DNA of 26,145 nucleotides. Source: RGIG6178 sp045612885 (GTDB lineage Bacteria > Bacillota_I > Bacilli_A > RFN20 > DUOF01). The DNA is taken from the NCBI GenBank assembly GCA_045612885.1, contig JAZKZZ010000017.1, positions 1 to 26,145 on the forward strand, given 5' to 3'. The notes under the pieces were generated by a model that was not told where the DNA came from, searched no databases, and saw only the letters and a program-made list of their open reading frames with translations. Below are positions 13,347-21,171 of the stretch, piece after piece. The position numbers and the translations under genes were made by a program. Positions within the stretch are counted from its first letter, which is position 1. Each line of letters opens with the position of its first letter.

Positions 13347-14690
13347 TCATTTACTAAATCCTCTAAATATAACCTTATTAAATTCTTTGTAATCATAGGG
13401 GAATAATGGATAAAAATATGGTACATCATACATTTTTATTGATCCTATAAACATCATTAAAAGATAGATTGATATAATAAAACCACTTCCTCCTAGTAAT
13501 CCAACCATTAATATCATAGTTATTTTAACCATCTTATTTGCAAGTGATAATTCATAAGAAGGAGTAGCAAATCCACCTATAGAAGATATAGAACAAAATA
13601 ATAGCACTTCACTAGCAAACCACCCTATTTCTACAGCCATTTGTCCTAAGATTAAAGTAGCAATCAATCCCATTGCACTACTTAATTGATTTGGGGTATG
13701 TATGGTTGCAATTCTTAAAATTTCAATAGTCACTTCTACAAGTAAAATTTGAACTAATATTGGTATATTACTGGAAGTATCTATTTTAACAAAGATATCA
13801 CTAATAAATGTCTCATTATTTAAAGTTAACATCCAGATAGGAACTAAAAAGATAGAAATTATAATCGCTATATATCTAATAATTCTAATAAAACTGCCTA
13901 CTATACTAACTTGCCTATACTCTTCGATATGTTTTGTATGTTCAAATATAGTAATAGGTAATACAATCACACTACTTGAAGTATCCACTACTATTGCTAT
14001 ATGCCCTTTTAATAAATGAGATGCTATAACATCTGGTCTTTCACTATACCTCACTAAAGGAAATGGATTCAATCCTTGTTTGAATAATCGCTCTTCAAGT
14101 GCCCTATCTGACATAACTAATCCATCTATATCTAAATTTGATATTTGACTCTTTATTTTTTCTAATACATTTAAATTAACTTTATCTTTTAAACAACAAA
14201 TAGCAACGTCACACTTACTAATTTTTCCTACCCTCAATATTTCTGTGATAAAAAATGGACTTTTGATTCTTCTCCTTATTAATCCTATATTAGTAATAAT
14301 ATTTTCATTAAATCCATCCCTACTACCTCTTACTGATTTTTCTGTGTCTGGTTCTCCTACACTTCTTGATGGATATGACCTAGTTTCTACTATATACATT
14401 TTATCTAAATAAATAACTACACTCATTCCACTACTAATAGCTAAAAAGGCTTTATTTACATCATCGCATTCATCTACACTACCATTTATAATTTGACTTA
14501 AAAATTTTCCATCATCCATATTCACAATTGAATAATCGAGTTCAAATACACTTTGATTTGAAGCTAAACTAGATAAAAAATATAAGATTACTTTCTTATT
14601 TTTTCCAAACTCTTTTCTTACAACATCAAAACTAACTCCATAATTTGTTAATAATGCTAGTTGCTTATCATATTCGTTATAGTAAATCAT
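13347..14690 (-). CDS. spoVAF: SpoVAF, GerA-family spore membrane protein
   Basis: 447 residues of the GerA/SpoVAF family, subunits that sit in the spore inner membrane and take part in germinant response and dipicolinate release. The first about 245 residues are the cytosolic domain, with F-F-I-T-E-I-L-R-V-G and S-D-R-A-L-E-E-R-L-F-K-Q-G-L-N-P-F-P-L-V-R-Y-S-E-R-P-D segments. The latter is the family hallmark (usually NPFPxVRYTERPD). Several membrane helices follow between about 255 and 430, with an I-A-T-I-H-T-P-N-Q-L-S-S-A-M-G-L-I motif. The ATG overlaps the spoVAE stop by 4 bases. Being fourth in the spoVA cluster makes SpoVAF more likely than a GerAA receptor subunit. It ends close to a gene-free gap. 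Confidence 0.93.
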   Translation of the reverse strand: MIYYNEYDKQLALLTNYGVSFDVVRKEFGKNKKVILYFLSSLASNQSVFELDYSIVNMDDGKFLSQIINGSVDECDDVNKAFLAISSGMSVVIYLDKMYIVETRSYPSRSVGEPDTEKSVRGSRDGFNENIITNIGLIRRRIKSPFFITEILRVGKISKCDVAICCLKDKVNLNVLEKIKSQISNLDIDGLVMSDRALEERLFKQGLNPFPLVRYSERPDVIASHLLKGHIAIVVDTSSSVIVLPITIFEHTKHIEEYRQVSIVGSFIRIIRYIAIIISIFLVPIWMLTLNNETFISDIFVKIDTSSNIPILVQILLVEVTIEILRIATIHTPNQLSSAMGLIATLILGQMAVEIGWFASEVLLFCSISSIGGFATPSYELSLANKMVKITMILMVGLLGGSGFIISIYLLMMFIGSIKMYDVPYFYPLFPYDYKEFNKVIFRGFSK

Positions 14691-15037
14691 GATTTTGGTT
14701 TAAATGAAATGGCAATAAGAAAAGCAAATAAGATAGCACTGGTAATACCAACTGAAGTCATATTAAATAATCCTGCTGCTACACCAACAATTCCTTTTTC
14801 ATATAATCCTTCACTAGCAGCGTGCATTAATGAATGTCCAAAACTTGTAATTGGTAAACTAGCACCAACTCTAGATATTTCAAGTAACTTATCATAAATG
14901 CCAAATGAATCTAATATTGCTCCAATTACTACAAACAAAGAAGTAATATGACCTGGAGTTAATTTGGTATTATCATATAATATTTGTCCTACAAGACATA
15001 TTCCACCACATACTAAAAAAGATAATAAATAGGTCAT
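14687..15037 (-). CDS. spoVAE: SpoVAE (SpoVAEb), spore membrane protein
   Basis: A 116-residue, highly hydrophobic protein with about four membrane helices, a paralogue of SpoVAC and part of the dipicolinate channel. The shared C/E pattern is visible: G-x-I/L-x-S-F-G-I-Y-D-K-L-L-E-I-S-R-V-G-A-S-L-P-I-T-S-F-G-H-S-L, then A-A-S-E-G-L-Y-E-K-G. It is joined to its neighbours by ATGA overlaps on both sides (spoVAD upstream, spoVAF downstream), so the three are translated as a coupled set. Confidence 0.93.
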   Translation of the reverse strand: MTYLLSFLVCGGICLVGQILYDNTKLTPGHITSLFVVIGAILDSFGIYDKLLEISRVGASLPITSFGHSLMHAASEGLYEKGIVGVAAGLFNMTSVGITSAILFAFLIAISFKPKS

Positions 15038-16023
15038 TCTACTACCTCCAATCCAATTGCATGAGCAATCGAAGGAACAGTTTCTTTTTGTCCAACTGAA
15101 GTGGTAGATAATAATGCTCCTGTAGCTACTATAAGTACATTATTAATTTCTCTTTTTTCTAACTTGGACTTTAATAATCCAAGACTCACACATCCACAAC
15201 AGGCGCAACCACTGCCTCCTGCAAATACCTTTTGATTTTCTTTGTCATATATCAATAAACCACAATCTTCGTAATTATCTAGTTTAATATTATCTCTTTT
15301 AAATAACTCAATTAACGTTTGCTTCCCATAACTAGATAAATCTCCTGTTACTATTAAATCATAATAAGTATGATCAATATTTAAGTCTTTTAAATGCGTT
15401 TTAATTGTATCATAGGCACTTATAGCCATTGCATTTCCCATATCATTTGCATCACTAATTCCAGCATCATTTACTTTGCCAATAGTAAAACTTTTTACTC
15501 TTATATCTCTTTTTTGATTTGTTACTATACAACAACATGCTCCTGTAACGGTATATGTAGTTGTATCTTTCTTTTGAACCCCATATTCAAGAGGATATCT
15601 AAATTGTCTTTCTGCTGTTGCATTATGAGAAGAAGTAAAAGATAAAGCATTTTTAGCATAACCAAAATTAACATAACTAGAGGCTAATCCTAAAGTTAAA
15701 GTGAATGATGAACAAGCTGAAAATGTTCCAATGAAAGGAATATTATAATCCCTCGATATATAACTCGAAGTAGTTATTTGATTTAATAAATCTCCTCCAA
15801 ACATAATATCAATGTCTTTTTCTTTAAACTTACTTTTTTTAAAAGCTAATTTGAAGGCGTCCTTAACCATATGTTGCTCAGCCTTTTCAAAAGTTCTTTC
15901 CCCACAATACAAATCATCATATAATAAATCAAAATATGTACTAAGTGGTCCTTCTTTTTCCATTTTAGCGCCAACGATTGCCCCACAATCTAAATAAACA
16001 TTATTAAAAGATAAAGTAGCCAT
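15034..16023 (-). CDS. spoVAD: SpoVAD, dipicolinic-acid-binding spore protein
   Basis: SpoVAD has a thiolase-like fold and binds calcium dipicolinate at the spore inner membrane during uptake and release. In its 329 residues the family signatures are present: F-G-G-D-L-L-N-Q, G-T-F-S-A-C-S-S-F-T-L-T-L-G-L-A, T-S-S-H-N-A-T-A-E-R-Q-F-R-Y-P-L-E-Y-G, T-V-T-G-A-C, and a late G-S-G-C-A-C-C-G-C-V. The start at 16023 shares one base with the spoVAC stop (TAATG) and has GGAGGG eight bases upstream. A GTG nine bases earlier is less likely. The protein is cysteine-rich near the C-terminus (C-A-C-C-G-C), as in homologues. Confidence 0.95.
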   Translation of the reverse strand: MATLSFNNVYLDCGAIVGAKMEKEGPLSTYFDLLYDDLYCGERTFEKAEQHMVKDAFKLAFKKSKFKEKDIDIMFGGDLLNQITTSSYISRDYNIPFIGTFSACSSFTLTLGLASSYVNFGYAKNALSFTSSHNATAERQFRYPLEYGVQKKDTTTYTVTGACCCIVTNQKRDIRVKSFTIGKVNDAGISDANDMGNAMAISAYDTIKTHLKDLNIDHTYYDLIVTGDLSSYGKQTLIELFKRDNIKLDNYEDCGLLIYDKENQKVFAGGSGCACCGCVSLGLLKSKLEKREINNVLIVATGALLSTTSVGQKETVPSIAHAIGLEVVE

Positions 16024-16475
16024 TATATCCACCCTCCAATGCTTAAAACAACATATTTTAAGATACCTAAAAGATACGCACTAACTATCCCATAAGTAAC
16101 AACACTTCCTGCTAATTTAAACATATTACTGCCTATCCCATAGATTAGCCCTTCACTTTTACTCTCAAGTGCTGCACTAGTTAATGCATTGGAAAAGCCA
16201 CTAATAGGAATAAAACTCCCTGCCCCTAAATATTGAGCAATCTTATCAAAGACACCTAATCCAGTTAATAATGCCGTAATTGCAATTATAATCACTAACA
16301 TTAAAGTAATTGCATCTTTACCATCTATCCTTGCTATATAAAATAAAAAATCATATATTGATTGGCCAATGAGAGCTATAGCCCCGCCCCCTAGAAAAGC
16401 AAATAATAATCTTTTAATTTTATTGTTATTAGTTTTTGTACTATCTACTACATTTTTATATGTTAATTTATTCAT
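16023..16475 (-). CDS. spoVAC: SpoVAC, mechanosensitive spore channel protein
   Basis: 150 residues with about four membrane helices. SpoVAC is reported to act as a mechanosensitive channel for dipicolinate release and is needed for its uptake in sporulation. It shows G-L-G-V-F-D-K-I-A-Q-Y-L-G-A-G-S-F-I-P-I-S-G-F-S-N-A and then A-A-L-E-S-K-S-E-G-L, parallel to SpoVAE. The start at 16475 is chosen because GAGGAG lies 7 bases before it; the earlier ATG at 16490 is part of that site. It leads the C-D-E-F operon; no A, B or Ea genes are seen. In Bacillus this operon is under sigma-G, but I could not place a convincing sigma-G promoter upstream. Confidence 0.94.
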   Translation of the reverse strand: MNKLTYKNVVDSTKTNNNKIKRLLFAFLGGGAIALIGQSIYDFLFYIARIDGKDAITLMLVIIIAITALLTGLGVFDKIAQYLGAGSFIPISGFSNALTSAALESKSEGLIYGIGSNMFKLAGSVVTYGIVSAYLLGILKYVVLSIGGWI

Positions 16476-16477
16476 AA

Positions 16478-16523
16478 AAAAACTCCTCATTTCAAAATTA
16501 TTATTTGCAAATTTGGAGTTTTT
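16478..16523 (-). terminator. Hairpin ending helD whose 3' arm contains the spoVAC ribosome site
   Basis: On the minus strand, AAAAACTCC (16523-16515) pairs with GGAGTTTTT (16486-16478). The A/T-rich interior can form a few more pairs (CAAATT with AATTTTG). The second arm runs into a T-run, as in a terminator, yet GAGGAG in that arm is the ribosome site of spoVAC. In readthrough transcripts from helD the site would be paired. Confidence 0.65.
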
Positions 16524-16527
16524 ATAA

Positions 16528-18516
16528 TTATTTATTTATTAATGTAGTTATTTTACCATTCGAAAACAAACTTAATTCATGCATAGCTCTACTACACCCT
16601 ATATAAAGATAGTTTCTATCTATGTCACTATGATACTTACTCTCATTAGCTTCTAAGACTATAACTTTTTCAAATTCTAATCCCTTAGCTAAAAATAAAC
16701 ATCCGATAACACATCCACGCTTTATATCTTTACCATTATAATTTAACAAATTAACACGACATTTATTTTTTAATCTTTCATATATCCTTTTACTATCTTT
16801 AAAACTCTTAGTAATAATACCTAAACTTTTACCTTTATAGTTATTAATAACCTCTATTAATTTATCAATCATCTCTTTATTATCACTAAATTCAACAACC
16901 TCTACTTCTTTTCCTTCTCTATTAACAGTATTAACACCTTGATTCTTAATTATTTTATTAAGAAAATCAAAAATTTGTTTACTACTACGATATGAATTAT
17001 TAAGTGTAATAACATCACCATCAAATTTATCTTTATAACTCTCTTGAATAAATAATCTTTGATTTCTATCACCAAGATATGTTTTAGAACACTTAAATAA
17101 TTTATTTATTACTTCTCTTTCAAATATATTTAAATCTTGACATTCATCGATAAGTAAATGATTATACTTATCAAATATTGTAGACTCTTTAAAGAATAAT
17201 CTAATATAGACTAATTGATATATGTGTTCATACTTAAGTAATCCTTTTCTAATTAAATCTTTATCATAATTATACTTATCTAAAAATTCATTATATAACT
17301 CAAAATAATCTATTTCTGGTAATAGCTTATCCATAAATAGCTCTACACTCTTAATCACTTCACCACTAACTCTATTTTGTGTTGATATTCTATCAAGTAA
17401 AAAATCTTTAATTAACTTCTTACGCTTGTAGTAATTCCTTCTACCAAATTTATTAAAATATAACTCTTTAAATAATGCGCTAGAGAAAGTCATTCCCTTA
17501 ATCTTAAGACCAATCTTATCATTGAAAATAGTAGTTAACTTTTCATTTAAAAATTCTAATAAATGATTAAATCTATTATCATATTCATAAATTAAATTAT
17601 TATCGATAATTCTTTCAAAGTATTCTTCTTTACCTTCTAATTTAATTTTCAATCTATGCAAGTCATTCCTCAACATTATTTGCCCAATTTGATTTAGAGT
17701 TAAATTAACAACATTATCTTCTCCAAGTTCTGGTAAAACATTATCTACATACTTAATAAACACATTATTAGGAGTTATAAAACATACATTACTAGAATTA
17801 TATTTTAAGGTGTCCTTATACATTAAATAAGCTATACGATGAAGAGCAATTGAAGTCTTACCACTACCTGCTACTCCTAAAACTAAAACATTCTTATTAT
17901 CTAAATATCTAATAACTTTGTTTTGTTCTTTTTGAATAGTAGCAACAATATTTTTCATTACAACATCATTACTGTTTTTTAAAGTTTCTAGTAACAATTC
18001 ATCACTAATATTACTTAGCATATCAGCATAATAAACGAGTTCACCTTTTTTAAATTTATATTGTCTTTTTAAAGTTACTTCACCTTCAACAAGACCTCTA
18101 GGAGACTCATAACTGGATTTTCCCATTATAGAATCATAATAGAGATTAGCAACTGGACTTCTCCAATCATAAACAACTATATTTTCATTATCCATTAATG
18201 TTTCAATCCCAAAATAATAAGGAATCTCTCCCCATTCATTTTTAAAATCTAATCTTCCAAAATATGGTTTATCGAGCATCATTAGATATCTAGATAATTG
18301 TCTATTGGCAATATTTGAAATCCCTTTAGCATAATTAATTTCATCAATCATTGCTAATTCACCAGCATATTCAGTCATACTACCTCTATTTGAATAGTAA
18401 CTGTCTAAAGCATCAATAATTACTTGCTCTTTTTCACTTAAAAGTTGTTTATTATCACTTATCTTGCTTTTCAATAAGTCTAATACATCCTTTGCATATT
18501 CACGTTCCTTATTCAT
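16528..18516 (-). CDS. helD: HelD-like superfamily 1 helicase/ATPase (RNA polymerase recycling factor)
   Basis: 662 residues. HelD proteins push into the RNA polymerase channels and release stalled enzyme using ATP. The N-terminal 80 residues are charged and helical. The HelD-specific Y-D-W-R-S-P-V-A-N-L-Y-Y-D block is at about 116-128, Walker A G-V-A-G-S-G-K-T at 214-221, Walker B L-L-I-D-E-C-Q-D-L further on, then N-N-S-Y-R-S-S-K-Q-I and the closing K-G-L-E-F-E-K-V-I-V-L-E-A and Y-I-G-C-S-R-A motifs. It is shorter than B. subtilis HelD (about 774). The ATG overlaps the tsaC stop by 8 bases with AGAGGA nearby, so it is co-transcribed with fmt-tsaC. A UvrD-type repair helicase is less likely given the WRSP block. 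Confidence 0.88.
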   Translation of the reverse strand: MNKEREYAKDVLDLLKSKISDNKQLLSEKEQVIIDALDSYYSNRGSMTEYAGELAMIDEINYAKGISNIANRQLSRYLMMLDKPYFGRLDFKNEWGEIPYYFGIETLMDNENIVVYDWRSPVANLYYDSIMGKSSYESPRGLVEGEVTLKRQYKFKKGELVYYADMLSNISDELLLETLKNSNDVVMKNIVATIQKEQNKVIRYLDNKNVLVLGVAGSGKTSIALHRIAYLMYKDTLKYNSSNVCFITPNNVFIKYVDNVLPELGEDNVVNLTLNQIGQIMLRNDLHRLKIKLEGKEEYFERIIDNNLIYEYDNRFNHLLEFLNEKLTTIFNDKIGLKIKGMTFSSALFKELYFNKFGRRNYYKRKKLIKDFLLDRISTQNRVSGEVIKSVELFMDKLLPEIDYFELYNEFLDKYNYDKDLIRKGLLKYEHIYQLVYIRLFFKESTIFDKYNHLLIDECQDLNIFEREVINKLFKCSKTYLGDRNQRLFIQESYKDKFDGDVITLNNSYRSSKQIFDFLNKIIKNQGVNTVNREGKEVEVVEFSDNKEMIDKLIEVINNYKGKSLGIITKSFKDSKRIYERLKNKCRVNLLNYNGKDIKRGCVIGCLFLAKGLEFEKVIVLEANESKYHSDIDRNYLYIGCSRAMHELSLFSNGKITTLINK

Positions 18517-19114
18517 AATTATATTCCTCTAAAATCTTATTAAAAGGAATTTTTCCTTCCCTAATAAGAGTCAAACTGTTATCATCATTTATTTTAACTA
18601 TAGTAGAAGCAATATCTTTTACTTTACCTTCAATAAAGATGCAATCAATGGAGCCATCAAAAGTTTCCATAAGTTCCATAGGATCTAATAAATTTCCTTC
18701 ATTAGAAATATTAGCGCTAGTTAAAGCCAAAGGTTCTTTAACCTCACTAATTATCTTATCAATAAGAGGTGAATTAATCATCCTTATTGCAATGCTATTG
18801 GCACCATAATAATCAAAATTAGGATTTCTATTACAAACAAGTGTAAGTGAACCAGGAAAATATTTAGATAATCTTTTAACCTTATCCAAATCAACACTTA
18901 CTACCTTTTCTAACATAGAATAAGAGTTAACAATAAGTGGTAATAATTTATCCTTATCTCTTCCCTTTATCTTATATATTCTTTCAATGGCAATCTTACT
19001 ACTACTAAGACAAGCAAGACCATACAAAGTATCAGTGGGAACTATAATAACACCATCATTCTTTAATGAATCACACGCATCCATAATAGCATTTTCATAA
19101 TATTTATCTAACAT
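18509..19114 (-). CDS. tsaC: L-threonylcarbamoyladenylate synthase (TsaC/YwlC, Sua5 family)
   Basis: Makes threonylcarbamoyl-AMP from threonine, bicarbonate and ATP for the t6A37 modification of ANN-decoding tRNAs. The 201-residue protein is the short TsaC form without the C-terminal Sua5 domain. Signatures are V-P-T-D-T-L-Y-G-L (25-33), I-K-G-R-D-K-D-K-L-L-P-L-I-V (49-62), an F-P-G-S-L-T-L-V core, S-I-A-I-R-M and A-L-T-S-A-N-I-S. It overlaps fmt by 11 bases and helD by 8 bases. A GGGAAGAG site lies just inside the end of fmt. Confidence 0.95.
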   Translation of the reverse strand: MLDKYYENAIMDACDSLKNDGVIIVPTDTLYGLACLSSSKIAIERIYKIKGRDKDKLLPLIVNSYSMLEKVVSVDLDKVKRLSKYFPGSLTLVCNRNPNFDYYGANSIAIRMINSPLIDKIISEVKEPLALTSANISNEGNLLDPMELMETFDGSIDCIFIEGKVKDIASTIVKINDDNSLTLIREGKIPFNKILEEYNYE

Positions 19115-20048
19115 AAAATCTCTTCCCTACTATATCCTTATTACCGTTTAAATAATCTCTACTAGATACTTCTTTTTTACCTGAAACTTGTAATCTATCA
19201 ATTCTATATAATCCATCACTTACCTTAACAAAAATCCCTTCTTTATTTGCAAGAACAATTTCTCCTACTTCACCCTCTAAGTCTCTATCTAAAATTTCCT
19301 CACCTTTTAATATCTTAATATTTATATCGTCTAAAATAGTATAGGCAGTAGGCGAAGAATAATAAGCTCTTACTTTATTATGAATATTTCTTTTAGTATC
19401 CTTCCAATCTATAAGTTCATCTTCTCTTTTAATCATGCTAGAAAAAGTAACTTGATTCTCATCTTGAGGCTCTCCTACTATTTTCCCATCTATAAAGTCA
19501 TCTAAAAAAGGAATGATGGTTTCTTTAACCTTATCGAATAGTTTATTGAAAACATCATCACTAGTATCATTATTCTCAATATTAACTATCCCTTTAAGAT
19601 ACATATCACCCGCATCCATTTGTTTTACCATTTCCATATAAGTAATTCCTGTTTCTTTTTCATCATTTAAAATAGCATATTGAATTGGTGCAGCGCCTCT
19701 ATATTTAGGAAGTAAAGAGCCATGAATATTGATACACTTTAAAGTAGGAATATCCAAAACTCCTTGTGGAACGATTTGTCCATAAGCACATGTTAAAATA
19801 ATATCTGGCTTCTTTTCTTTAATCCATTCATAATCTTTTCTAATTTTTTCTGGTTGGAATACTTCAATATTATGCGATAAAGCCACTCTCTTTACTGGAG
19901 TTGGTTCTATCTTCTTTTTTCTTCCAACTTCCATATCAGGTTGAGATACAACTCCCACGATATTTACGCCTTCATTAATTAAATATTCTAGTATTTTACT
20001 TGAAAACTCACTAGTTCCCATGTATACAAGTTTGATATCATTTTTCAT
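19104..20048 (-). CDS. fmt: Methionyl-tRNA formyltransferase
   Basis: Formylates initiator Met-tRNA with 10-formyl-tetrahydrofolate, giving the substrate used by IF-2 in this same window. The 314 residues show the Rossmann start (L-V-Y-M-G-T-S-E-F), the catalytic triad pattern Asn107/His109 in I-N-I-H-G-S-L-L-P-K-Y-R-G-A-A-P-I-Q and Asp145 in Q-M-D-A-G-D, and the C-terminal OB-like domain from about 205. A GGTGAT site precedes the ATG. The usual neighbours def, priA and rsmB are absent; tsaC and helD follow instead. Confidence 0.97.
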   Translation of the reverse strand: MKNDIKLVYMGTSEFSSKILEYLINEGVNIVGVVSQPDMEVGRKKKIEPTPVKRVALSHNIEVFQPEKIRKDYEWIKEKKPDIILTCAYGQIVPQGVLDIPTLKCINIHGSLLPKYRGAAPIQYAILNDEKETGITYMEMVKQMDAGDMYLKGIVNIENNDTSDDVFNKLFDKVKETIIPFLDDFIDGKIVGEPQDENQVTFSSMIKREDELIDWKDTKRNIHNKVRAYYSSPTAYTILDDINIKILKGEEILDRDLEGEVGEIVLANKEGIFVKVSDGLYRIDRLQVSGKKEVSSRDYLNGNKDIVGKRFYVR

Positions 20049-20064
20049 ACTATCACCAAATAGT

Positions 20065-20073
20065 ATTATACCA
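20065..20073 (-). promoter_or_regulatory. Extended -10 promoter of fmt
   Basis: On the minus strand, TGGTATAAT is a full extended -10 (TGn plus TATAAT), which would not need a good -35, and none is seen. The start would be about 10 bases before the GGTGAT site, so the leader is very short. It follows the terminator at 20100-20138 and makes fmt-tsaC-helD a separate unit. Confidence 0.6.
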
Positions 20074-20099
20074 AATAGATAGACTTAGTATATATTTTT

Positions 20100-20138
20100 A
20101 AATAAAAATATAAAAAGAGGCTATCTATTGCCTCTTTT
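20100..20138 (-). terminator. Intrinsic terminator of the comEA-gpr operon
   Basis: On the minus strand, AAAAGAGGC and GCCTCTTTT (9 bp) enclose AATAGATA, followed by TATATTTTTATTT. The first arm lies inside the last codons of the 20121-20768 gene. Confidence 0.9.
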
Positions 20139-20768
20139 ATTAGTTTCTTTCTTGCAATTATTAGCATTTATAATAGTTAAATATTCTTGTATTAGATCCT
20201 CTACAATATCAACTTTATAATGTTTATCATCATAAATCATTATAAATTCATCTTTTTTCTTTTTTCCTGAATGTTCTTTAAAAAATACATATTGATTAGT
20301 TAATGTATTCAACATATTATCACTAGATTGCAACATCAATTTTATCGAAGATAAAAACTTATGTAATTTATTATAATCATCATCTGCATTTAAATTATAT
20401 TTGGTAGAAATAAGATTTAATGTATTATCTAGAACACTCATAAATTTGTCTTGATCAAAATAATCTATCCCTAAAATCTTACAATTAGCAGTATCATTTA
20501 TTAATTTGTTATCTAATTCCAAAGAAGAAATAATTTTCTTTTCCTCTTCACTTATATCTTTATATAAAGCAACATTACTAATAACATTTCTCTTACAATT
20601 CTCTATATTAGTTAACATTTTATCCAAAACTTCATTTTGTCTAAAAAAGATATTATGTTCTGGTTTGCTAACATTATTAGAGAAATTATCAAAAATATCC
20701 AACAATTCTTTTTGTTGATTTGAAACCAAATAATCACATAATTTTGTACTATACCAAACACATGCCAT
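20121..20768 (-). CDS. Membrane-anchored protein of unknown function downstream of gpr
   Basis: 215 residues, not recognised. With the ATG at 20768 (GGAG eight bases upstream) the protein starts M-A-C-V-W-Y-S-T-K. The upstream GTG at 20801 would instead give a hydrophobic leader (L-I-L-I-P-V-G-V-I-L-M-A) that could be a real membrane anchor, so the start is open. The rest is mostly helical and polar: an E-I/K-rich middle, L-D-N-T-L-N-L-I-S, and a basic K-K-K-K-D-E-F segment near 175. The C-terminus is Lys/Asn/Arg-rich. A 17-base palindrome (AACACA-CTTTA-TGTGTT) lies at 20797-20813, right at the GTG. It is last in the comEA-comEC-holA-gpr transcript, where spoIIP is often found, but shows no SpoIIP amidase motifs. 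Confidence 0.7.
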   Translation of the reverse strand: MACVWYSTKLCDYLVSNQQKELLDIFDNFSNNVSKPEHNIFFRQNEVLDKMLTNIENCKRNVISNVALYKDISEEEKKIISSLELDNKLINDTANCKILGIDYFDQDKFMSVLDNTLNLISTKYNLNADDDYNKLHKFLSSIKLMLQSSDNMLNTLTNQYVFFKEHSGKKKKDEFIMIYDDKHYKVDIVEDLIQEYLTIINANNCKKETNKRGNR

Positions 20769-20823
20769 TAATATCACTCCAACTGGAATTAATATTAACA
20801 CACTTTATGTGTTATTTCAACCA

Positions 20824-21120
20824 TTAATTAGCAGCACTCTCGATTAATTTTATGCCAAATTTAAACACTAAATTTAACCCCTCTACCACAATAGTAGCAA
20901 GCTTAGCATTTACATCTGAAAGTAAATTGGAAGAGTCTTCTTCTACAACATTAACATTTACCATATTGCCATTATTTATTTCCTCATTATTTTCAATTTT
21001 ATCTTCTAAATTTTGTATTGTACCATTTAGATTTGCTTTATCATTTGATTCACTTATTAAACTAACTCCCAACAAAATTATTATTAAAATAATAAATGCC
21101 TGAATTATATGTTTATTCAT
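20824..21120 (-). CDS. Small single-span membrane protein after gpr
   Basis: 98 residues starting M-N-K-H-I-I-Q. One N-terminal membrane helix (about 5-24) is followed by an acidic, Asn-rich linker (N-L-E-D-K-I-E-N-N-E-E-I-N-N-G-N) and a C-terminal amphipathic stretch (L-A-T-I-V-V-E-G-L-N-L-V-F-K-F-G-I-K-L-I). The start is chosen because GGTGA lies 5 bases before it; the earlier ATGs at 21138 and 21135 have no site. The position after gpr and the anchor-linker-amphipathic layout recall YqxA of the Bacillus gpr-spoIIP-yqxA cluster, but I cannot claim homology. Confidence 0.7.
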   Translation of the reverse strand: MNKHIIQAFIILIIILLGVSLISESNDKANLNGTIQNLEDKIENNEEINNGNMVNVNVVEEDSSNLLSDVNAKLATIVVEGLNLVFKFGIKLIESAAN

Positions 21121-21171
21121 TTGTGTCACCAGCATCAATAATACTACGATAATTATGAAATAAACGTCGAA

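Noticed and set aside
15394..15997. Plus-strand Cys/Ile/Ser-rich frames inside spoVAD
   Set aside because: SpoVAD on the other strand has full family signatures through this region.
16524..16600. Sigma-G promoter for spoVAC
   Set aside because: I looked for TGAATA/GCATA and CATACTA-type elements at 17-18 spacing. Only partial matches (a CATTAATA and a TGCATGA) exist, and they are not correctly spaced.
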